Below are positions 59,101-64,000 of a DNA stretch of 64,000 nt, piece by piece (the first letter of the stretch is position 1; the number at the start of each line of letters is the position of its first letter). This DNA is from Branchiostoma floridae (Eukaryota; Chordata; Leptocardii; Amphioxiformes; Branchiostomatidae). The stretch covers positions 1,204,600 through 1,268,599 of the forward strand of contig NC_049981.1 of the NCBI RefSeq assembly GCF_000003815.2, in the 5' to 3' direction. A program made the position numbers and the translations under genes. Under the pieces are notes generated by a model. The model was not told where the DNA came from, did no database searches, and saw nothing but the letters and a program-made list of their open reading frames with translations.

Positions 59101-62100
59101 TATATGGATTCTTAAAGCTGCATTGACTTTTACCACCTATAAAGTACAAAATAAAACATAGCAATGGTTCCTGAACAATCTTAGTATGATCCATACTTCT
59201 TAAATTCAGAGTGGTGCAGGTAAACTTTGTCTGGTGCATGTAATTTTCAATGTTACCTGCACCAGTGCAAGTATGCAGAAAAAAGTATTTTGAGCCCTGC
59301 ATACGATTGACAAATTAATAACATATGTTGCATTATATTTTGGTGTCCCTTTAAATTTAGCCCTACGTCACTGTGAATTTCGTCTTGATAAATCAAATAT
59401 AGATAAACAAGTCTGCCTTTTAACAAGATGAATTTATGACCTTAAATCAATGCAAATATTTTTGAAATACTTTTTAAAGGTTTTATTACCTTTCTGCAGC
59501 TTGTCTTGTGCTGCGATTAGTAACACACAGGATGGAACTGGTAACTGTATCAAACAGGCAACGGGAAATGTCTTGTCAAATCATGATATTGTATTCAATA
59601 CCAGCGCCAGCTGCTCTATCACGTCTATAGTGCTCTTTCTATAGATATGATTGTGTACTAGTATAGGTTATCAATCTCATACTAAAGTATTTTTAAATTA
59701 CATACCAGATTTCAAGCATCATCCAGGAGGTAAGGATTATTTTACGTCAAACAGTTAATAACCAGATGCATATAGGCTAAAAGGTATTTTCATGCTTACT
59801 TTTATTCTATTTACCTTTAATCTATATTTTGCCGGCCTGACAAATTTTCAGACATTTATTAAGTTGGCTTTCATGTATTTTAACACACAAATGGACGGTC
59901 CCAAATACAAACATGTTTCATTATGCTGGTTTTATTTTGTTTTATACTTCTTTTACCATATTTGATTTTGCTTTCAGGCTCGTGACATCATAGAAGAAAT
60001 ACGATACGTTAAGAACATATTGTTTTATAGCTCAACCCTTCTACATAGCATAGCCAAACCAGGCAAGTATCAATCAGACATAAGTAAATATGCATTCAGA
60101 TCATTTTAGAAGCATGGTGTACAAGATCCAACAATTTGGAAACATCTTGCAAGAAACTTCCAAATATTGATATTTTTTTTAGTTACACATGTCCGATTTA
60201 CCTGTTATGATATTTAGAAAATGCACAACAATTGTAGAAGTATTTTTAAATACACCATGAAATGCCATGAAATGTGTGAATGCGAGTTATCAAATTTTCT
60301 TCATCGTTAGCAGGAACAAACGTTGCACTCAACAAGAAGGCCTCGCAGAGCAGTTTGTTGAGATCGGAATACCCTGCGGAGCGAGCTGTGGACGGAAACA
60401 CAGGAACCATTCTGTACCCCCGACAGGAATGCACACATACGGACCTGGAGTACGAGCCGTGGTGGAAGGTGGATCTTGGAGACACATACGTCATCAGTCA
60501 CGTGACTGTCATCAACCGTGGGGACTGCTGTGGTGAGTTGAACATTTTTGACTAACTGACATTGGATTTCTGTCGCATTGATTACCTTTTATCTCATGCC
60601 TCAGTGTTACTGTTAATGTTTATCTAAAAGCATCGAAACAAACATAAAATTATTTAAATGCTTGCTTCTGTCAAATCTATAAGGAACGTTTCGAAAAAAA
60701 ATTTGGAGATCTGTTCATTGTGATCCAATAAAACGGAAAAAGAATTTGCATATTGTTTTCTGACCAGTTCGCTGGACCCAAAAGAAAGGATCAATTCCAG
60801 ACGTTTACTAACATCAAACATTAGACAAGCTCGACTAACTTGCCCAACTCATTTAGACCGGAATGGTACGGATTCATTCTCACCGGAATTGATCTCTACT
60901 TTTGTCAAGGGGTGTGGTAAGTTCTTTAACACACTAAAGGTTAGGCTCTTCTCAAACATTTAACGTCCTATTCTAGGCACGTCTGTAGTAAAGGCTAGGT
61001 ACTCATTTTCACCTGGGCACTGTCAGAAGATTCAAACACAGCACATATGTAAGCCATATCTTCGTATTCTACAGGAGAACGGCTGCGAAATTTCATGGTG
61101 CGAGTTGGCCCCTTTGAGGACTTCCGGGAAAACACACCATGCGGTGATATTTACTCGGACACTCCTTCGGATGGTGAGACCATCGACGTGCGGTGTGCCG
61201 AGCCCATCTCAGGGAGGTGGGTGTCTGTTCAACTGATCGGTCGGGAGGACTACCTGTCTCTGTGTGAAGTACAGGTGTTTTCAGAATCAGGTAGGTACAA
61301 TGCGTTTTATAATACCGTAAAAACTGACTTATGGTTGTCAGTTGAGTGTTTCTTTAATTGTTGTGTCGTGGTATGTGTCCACAGTGGTAGAGCCTAATAT
61401 GAAATGGTGTAATAAGATACTTGGAGAATTGGATATTTTTGGCTCTGCTTCAATGTAGTAGACAAGAAGTGTTGACTCAGGACTACACCCACAGATGTCT
61501 GGAAATGCTTTAGATCTTGGGTTACACGGGCCATATTGAAGCTGTTGCTTTTAGTACTCTTCGTCCAAAACGTGTATGTTCCTGTTGCAGTCCGTGTGAA
61601 AACTGTTTTGAATAGATTGCAGGTTGATGTTTCATCTGGCAGGTTTATTAGTAACTTTTGGTCTTGTAAGTGCTAAATGATGTGGGCTACTTTGCTGTAT
61701 ACCTCTTTTCTTCATGTCTTTAAATTACACCCACAGAACCAATAGTTGTGAGGTCTACTAACGGGACCAGCAAGCGATGGCGTGATGATCTGCGGTGCGG
61801 TCCGGAGTTCCCTGCCCCGGGTGCAGATCCCGGGGAGTGTGACCCTGAGTCCTGCTTCCCGTGCTGCTCCCCGTGGGGCTACTGTGGGAACACTCCTGAC
61901 CACTGTGACTGTCCAGGCTGTGTGAACTACAAAAATGTTTATGGTAACTCTCCACCCTTTGTTATTTGTGCCTTGCTTCTTCTACCCTCCCAATTATTAC
62001 TGTTTCCCTCTCTAAATGAATCGGTAATAGATAATAAGTTACTGATTATGTCAGTATAGGAACTCTCCTTTTGGGGATAGCCTCTGCCAATCTCACTTGT

Positions 62101-64000
62101 GCCAATAGTTGCCAACATATATGATTTTGTTGGTGTTATCCAGATTTCCCTTGTATAAATCTAACAACGCAGAAGTGACATCTCTTCTGAGCTGAATTTA
62201 AGTTGTATTCTGACTGACATATGGGGTGGATTAATACAACCTAATTTGAAGGTTATAGAAGATTCCAATGTCACGAGTCTTGTGCCATATGTAAAGTGGT
62301 TCACACTACCTGAAAGGTGGCTACTAATCGCTGTTTATCTTGACTATGTAACAGTTTGTGTTGGATCTCTGCAACACAAAAGTACTTTATATATATGCAG
62401 GAGTTGAGCACAGTCCTGCATGGCCTGGCCGCAGCGACAAGACGCAGGTAACCGTAACATGGAGAGAAGACTTCCGCTGTGGTCCGGGGGTGTCTGCCCC
62501 AGAGGCTGAGGTAGCCGAGTGCAACCCGTACTCCTGTAACCCCTGCTGCTCTCCCTACGGCTGGTGCGGTAACACTGATGATCACTGTGAATGTCCGGAC
62601 TGTGTGGACTACAGGTCTCATGGACGTGAGAAAGGATTATTCTATAAAATTAATGTACATTTAATTTGTCAGCATGGCAATTGAAATAGGGTTAGCCTAA
62701 CTTCACATTTTCACAAAGGGCCCTGGCCGGGCAGATTTGGGGAACGAAAAGTGCGATACAAAAACAACAAAAACACAAAAAGGATCAAAAATAATTCAGC
62801 AACATGTCTTGTGCATATTTATTGGCACAAACTCTAATTTTCGTTTCCGCAAACAGGCCGGCCGGGCCCCGGGTAGGAGATGTGACGTGGGTCTTTTTTT
62901 TCGGCTGTACTTTTAACAGCTTCAGATTATCAGCCGGGGCTAATCTTCTGGCTTTGTTACTATACATGTTCTTTGTTGTTTTTTAATCGCAGTTGCTGGA
63001 TCCCGGTGGAGGGAAGATGGCCGCTGCGGTCTGGACTTCCCTGCTCCAGGGACAGGCATAGCAGAATGTGACCCCATCTCCCTGTCCCCATGCTGCTCTG
63101 CGGCTGGGAGGTGCGGCGGTACAGCTGAGCACTGCAAGTGTGAAGGATGCGTCGACTTCCGAACTGGTACGGCTATAGAATAAAGTGATTATTGTTACAT
63201 AACTGTATTTTCACCCACGTTTTGCTAGCCGTATGTCACCTTCCTCATGGTAATTCTGACTGGATCCCATTGTACTGCAGTACTAGGTGTTACTGAATAG
63301 TTACAGATACGGTCACAGACGTTAACTGTTTGCGTCTGTAAAATCAAGCAATGACACCTAGTGCTGCAGTGCAATGTTTACCAGTCATAATAACTCCGAT
63401 GAAGGTGAACAACGGTCACCGCAACGTCCGTGAAAATACAGTCACGGATCAGTAAAAAGAGTCACAGTAAAAGTTGACGTAATAATCTGATGAAACGTCT
63501 CATGGGCACGGCTATAGGTTTGTCACCGAACAGAAAATAAAAATTAAATGTATATTTCTCATGTAATCATTTTTGGAGATCAGTCTTTGTCAATGAATAG
63601 ACCATACATGTAAATAGTAGAAAGCTTAAAGGATCACTCGTCTCTGTTGAGCAATACACCTAAACCACGAATGCACCTAAAGCCCTGATCATGGTTACTT
63701 TTGCTCCACGTGCTAAGCGATGTAGTGTTACAATATCCCAAAACTTTTTTTTTATAATGTAACGTCATGGTAGTGTTTGATTGCTCATTTCTTGATGAAA
63801 AAGCGTTGTTGTGTGGAGCATTCCTTTGATTCATAATGATTTTACCGCCACAGATGAATTTTCAAGGCCATGTACCATATGAGTAAATATATGGCATATT
63901 ATTTATCATATTGGCAGGATTGCAGTGGTAAAGAATGCATCATTTGGATCATGTTTCAAACTTTTTTAAATGCAGCATTTTTTTTTGACAGCACAGCAGG
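47059..64000 (+). CDS. Gene B: secreted Ig / coiled-coil / F-type lectin / hevein-like mosaic protein, 3' end outside window
   Basis: Exons were threaded by hand on the plus strand. The signal-peptide exon at 47059-47125 joins in phase to an Ig domain (51865-51986, 52546-52717). A spacer (53441-53577) and a stalk of very short exons follow (53915 to 60062), several exactly 21 or 42 bases in phase 0 with heptad hydrophobic spacing. Then come an F-type lectin domain in two exons (60314-60532, 61075-61290) and three hevein-like cysteine repeats, one per exon (61737-61943, 62401-62625, 62993-63166). A likely further exon begins at 63992. No transmembrane helix was found, so the product is predicted secreted and oligomeric through the stalk, binding fucose and perhaps chitin-like glycans. 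Splicing of 55.5-56.9 kb is unresolved. No named protein is known to me with this order. Confidence 0.8.
47384..47411. repeat. (CTCTA)n microsatellite
   Basis: About five tandem copies of CTACT in intron 1 of gene B. Confidence 0.9.
47918..48226. mobile_element. Foldback MITE, copy B
   Basis: Same family as 19999-20299. The ends GGTGGGGTCACACCTGCGTA and ATGTGTGACCCCACC are inverted and are flanked on both sides by TTTAA (likely target duplication). It lies in intron 1 of gene B. Confidence 0.88.
49130..49985. mobile_element. Interspersed repeat with AATTATGCAAAT motifs and terminal hairpins
   Basis: Repeated TTAATTATGCAAATTAGG words are followed by AAGTTCTGCTACAGTACCGT, CCCCTAGGGGGCCCAAAATC, a CATA microsatellite (about 49896-49922) and two copies of CCTTCTTGGCGAAGG (49941-49955, 49968-49982). 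The right part matches 14101-14380. Confidence 0.7.
49986..50370. repeat. Degenerate minisatellite, unit about 35 bases
   Basis: Diverged units of the form ATGCAGAAAT ... CCCCCAT-AAAAGTGTC repeat about eight or more times. The long plus frame spanning it is repeat translation. Confidence 0.65.
51457..51833. mobile_element. MITE just upstream of the Ig exon
   Basis: The left end AGGCCACACCAATTTCATTT with GTTGCTTCTC and the right end GAGAAGCAACAAATAAATTT with GGTGTGGCCT form inverted repeats of about 32 bases. No coding sequence. It ends only about 30 bases before gene B exon 2, i.e. next to the acceptor region. Confidence 0.85.
51865..51986 (+). CDS. Gene B exon 2: Ig domain, first half
   Basis: 122 bases, phase 1-0. 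It reads SPRFLVKPRHQVARLGSAVT, FHCRVVGDPQPTLIWTTDNL. It has the first Ig cysteine and the conserved Trp of an I-set domain. Acceptor TCTCTTCAG, donor GTAAGA. From memory it resembles a Robo Ig domain (PRF-x-x-KP opening). Confidence 0.9.
52546..52717 (+). CDS. Gene B exon 3: Ig domain, second half
   Basis: It starts phase 0 after TTTGTACAG. It reads EPLLFPGGTYGRVKVNTNGD, LTISDVQLSDRGEYTCQGIN, GAATAKAKLVVLAK. D-x-G-x-Y-x-C and the following A-K-A-x-L-x-V strand complete the I-set fold. The donor is chosen at GTGAAA (172 bases, phase 1) because it joins exon 4 in frame; the exact end is less certain. Confidence 0.85.
53441..53577 (+). CDS. Gene B exon 4: spacer before the stalk
   Basis: 137 bases, phase 1-0, acceptor TTTCGTAAAG (weak), donor GTAATA. 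It reads KTKDRLEPIDESAQLDTPWW, PSVGTFRDLATEMHKNKK. Hydrophilic, turning helical at its end. No domain recognised. Confidence 0.7.
53915..53956 (+). CDS. Gene B exon 5: 42-base coiled-coil micro-exon
   Basis: It encodes VSEYVSSLRLVGEH, 14 residues (two heptads), phase 0-0. Acceptor TCTTACAG, donor GTGAGT. Confidence 0.78.
54294..54314 (+). CDS. Gene B exon 6: 21-base coiled-coil micro-exon
   Basis: It encodes LQRLTGK, exactly one heptad, phase 0-0. Strong acceptor TTTTTTTCAG, donor GTAAGT. Confidence 0.72.
55266..55337 (+). CDS. Gene B exon 7: stalk
   Basis: 72 bases, phase 0-0. It reads ITALDVHLLYYKRESRKTSD, AFQR. Acceptor CTCTATCCAG, donor GTATTG. It continues the hydrophobic heptad pattern of exons 5 and 6. 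Confidence 0.65.
55524..55547 (+). CDS. Gene B tentative exon: stalk
   Basis: After acceptor TTGTTTTCAG the reading is IDQSDSMY up to donor GTATGT. A longer open frame continues to a TGA near 55702, so an alternative donor is possible. The end and the phase are unresolved. Confidence 0.4.
56092..56130 (+). CDS. Gene B tentative exon: stalk
   Basis: 39 bases between acceptor CAACCTTAG and donor GTATGT. Two frames are open (GSSMGNLGNLTAR, or a phase-1 reading with INGQSRKLDGE). Which is used depends on the unresolved exons around it. Confidence 0.45.
56811..56881 (+). CDS. Gene B tentative exon: stalk
   Basis: 71 bases from acceptor TTCTTTCCTAAG to donor GTAAGT. In phase 1-0 it reads IFSSTRMVVLSGYIGIVKSI then TSR, which flows into the next heptad exon. 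A second possible acceptor is at 56820. Confidence 0.5.
57252..57272 (+). CDS. Gene B 21-base coiled-coil micro-exon
   Basis: It encodes ASKIVHN, one heptad, phase 0-0. Acceptor TCTTTTCACAG, donor GTAAGG. Confidence 0.68.
57612..57696 (+). CDS. Gene B exon: stalk
   Basis: 85 bases, phase 0-1. It reads LNTLGASLIELKREIDDFGE, ILPPEGLQ, a clear amphipathic helix. Acceptor AAAATTCAG, donor GTAAGA. Confidence 0.78.
58312..58400 (+). CDS. Gene B exon: stalk
   Basis: 89 bases, phase 1-0. It reads GALEDFINDTYECPEFQQVD, TPDIPERLQ with one Cys that could form an interchain bond. The sequon NDT is present. Acceptor TATCTCTAG, donor GTAATA. Confidence 0.75.
58843..58899 (+). CDS. Gene B exon: stalk
   Basis: 57 bases, phase 0-0. 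It reads ENVNVTLLDFAKVAEHSDR, with sequon NVT. Acceptor TTCCCACTCAG, donor GTGAGT. Confidence 0.75.
58960..59299. mobile_element. MITE with CAGGGCTCGAAATAC ends
   Basis: The ends CAGGGCTCGAAATAC and GTATTTTGAGCCCTG are inverted. CATAC flanks both sides (58955-58959 and 59300-59304). The interior is rich in CACCTGCA/TGCAGGT. The ends are hAT-like, although only 5 bases of the flank match. Confidence 0.8.
59709..59729 (+). CDS. Gene B 21-base coiled-coil micro-exon
   Basis: It encodes ISSIIQE, one heptad, phase 0-0. Donor GTAAGG. The acceptor ACATACCAG has a poor pyrimidine tract. Confidence 0.6.
59978..60062 (+). CDS. Gene B exon: end of stalk, GC donor
   Basis: 85 bases, phase 0-1. It reads ARDIIEEIRYVKNILFYSST, LLHSIAKP. 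Acceptor TTGCTTTCAG. The donor is the non-canonical GCAAGT, a recognised GC-AG type. It joins the lectin exon in phase. Confidence 0.78.
60314..60532 (+). CDS. Gene B exon: F-type lectin domain, first half
   Basis: 219 bases, phase 1-1. It reads GTNVALNKKASQSSLLRSEY, AERAVDGNT, CTHTDLEYEPWWKVDLGDTY, VTVINRGDCCG. N-V-A-L ... K-A-x-Q-S-S, A-V-D-G, E-P-W-W-x-V-D-L-G and the C-C pair are typical of F-type (fucolectin) domains. The His of CTHTD and R-G-D-C-C-G-E-R (with the next exon) match the fucose-binding H ... R-x-D-x4-R motif. The acceptor is a tandem TAGCAG. Confidence 0.93.
61075..61290 (+). CDS. Gene B exon: F-type lectin domain, second half
   Basis: 216 bases, phase 1-1. It reads GERLRNFMVRVGPFEDFREN, PCGDIY, IDVRCAEPISGRWVSVQLIG, YLSLCEVQVF. 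The final R-x-V-x-V-Q-L ... L-x-L-C-E-V-x-V-F strand is standard for the family. Acceptor TTCTACAG, donor GTAGGT. Confidence 0.93.
61737..61943 (+). CDS. Gene B exon: hevein-like cysteine repeat 1
   Basis: 207 bases, phase 1-1. It reads RWRDDLRCGPEFPAPGADPG, ECDPESCFPCCSPWGYCGNT, PDHCDCPGCVNYK. The C-C-S-x-(W/Y)-G-(Y/W)-C-G core is that of hevein/type-1 chitin-binding domains; the W-R-x-D lead and C-x-C-x-x-C tail are shared with the next two repeats. Acceptor CACCCACAG, donor GTAACT. Confidence 0.88.
62401..62625 (+). CDS. Gene B exon: hevein-like cysteine repeat 2
   Basis: 225 bases, phase 1-1. It reads TWREDFRCGPGVSAPEAEVA, ECNPYSCNPCCSPYGWCGNT, DDHCECPDCVDYR. All cysteines and the aromatic pair of the hevein sugar-binding face are kept. 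Acceptor TATATGCAG, donor GTGAGA. Confidence 0.88.
62993..63166 (+). CDS. Gene B exon: hevein-like cysteine repeat 3
   Basis: 174 bases, phase 1-1. It reads RWREDGRCGLDFPAPGTGIA, PCCSAAGRCGGTAEHC, CEGCVDFR. The cysteines are kept, but the aromatic residues of the C-C-S-x-W/Y-G-Y/W-C-G core are replaced (A-A-G-R), so sugar binding by this copy is doubtful. Acceptor TTAATCGCAG, donor GTACGG. Confidence 0.85.
63992..64000 (+). CDS. Gene B: probable start of a further exon, cut by the window
   Basis: A long T run ending TTTGACAG precedes CACAGCAGG. In phase 1 this opens a new exon. Only 9 bases are visible, so the content is unknown. Confidence 0.4.

Noticed and set aside
47059-64000. Identity of gene B as a VCBP (variable-region chitin-binding protein)
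   Set aside because: VCBPs carry two V-type Ig domains and a peritrophin-type chitin-binding domain. Gene B has one I-set Ig, a coiled coil, an F-type lectin and hevein-like repeats.

Overview
This is animal genomic DNA. The coding sequence is split into many short exons with GT-AG introns and consists almost entirely of extracellular animal modules (EGF, CUB, ShK, PAN, trefoil, GON, C-type lectin, Ig, F-type lectin). No bacterial operon, ribosome-binding-site pattern or RNA gene was seen. The module combinations and intronic repeat families suggest a lancelet (Branchiostoma-like cephalochordate). That is an inference from domain style, not from a database match.

Left part (about 0.7-20.7 kb, minus strand): one large gene, here called gene A. 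I could thread 28 coding exons with matching splice phases from an ATG at 20655 to the left part of the window. The total is 3880 coding bases, about 1293 residues, and the gene runs off the left edge. The product reads as a type II membrane protein: short cytoplasmic tail, one transmembrane helix, N-glycosylated stem, EGF, CUB, Thr/Pro mucin-like repeat, ShK, two EGF-like, ShK, a 10-residue linker, ShK, two EGF-like, PAN/apple, trefoil, GON, EGF-like, C-type lectin with an EPN motif, and three calcium-type EGFs. Its introns hold several short DNA transposons, a recent duplication of one EGF exon with its flanks, a tandem exon duplication with one dead copy, and palindromic ACGT-rich blocks.

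Middle part (about 20.7-47 kb): no intact host gene was recognised. It contains a 494-base assembly gap and decayed transposons, mostly in minus orientation: a fragment with an En/Spm-like motif, a retropepsin fragment, a Tc1-like transposase fragment, an integrase-core fragment, an SGNH-type fragment, a Mutator-like transposase with a SWIM zinc finger, and a gag-like zinc-knuckle fragment. There are also MITEs, tandem repeats and two near-perfect hairpins.

Right part (47.06-64 kb, plus strand): a second mosaic gene, gene B, transcribed away from gene A and running off the right edge. It encodes a signal peptide, one Robo-like Ig domain, a coiled-coil stalk built from many very short exons (several of exactly 21 or 42 bases, i.e. 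one or two heptads), an F-type lectin domain and at least three hevein-like cysteine repeats. A and B are therefore two divergently arranged genes for carbohydrate-recognition-type proteins, one predicted membrane-anchored and one predicted secreted. A role in surface recognition or innate immunity is plausible but is inference.
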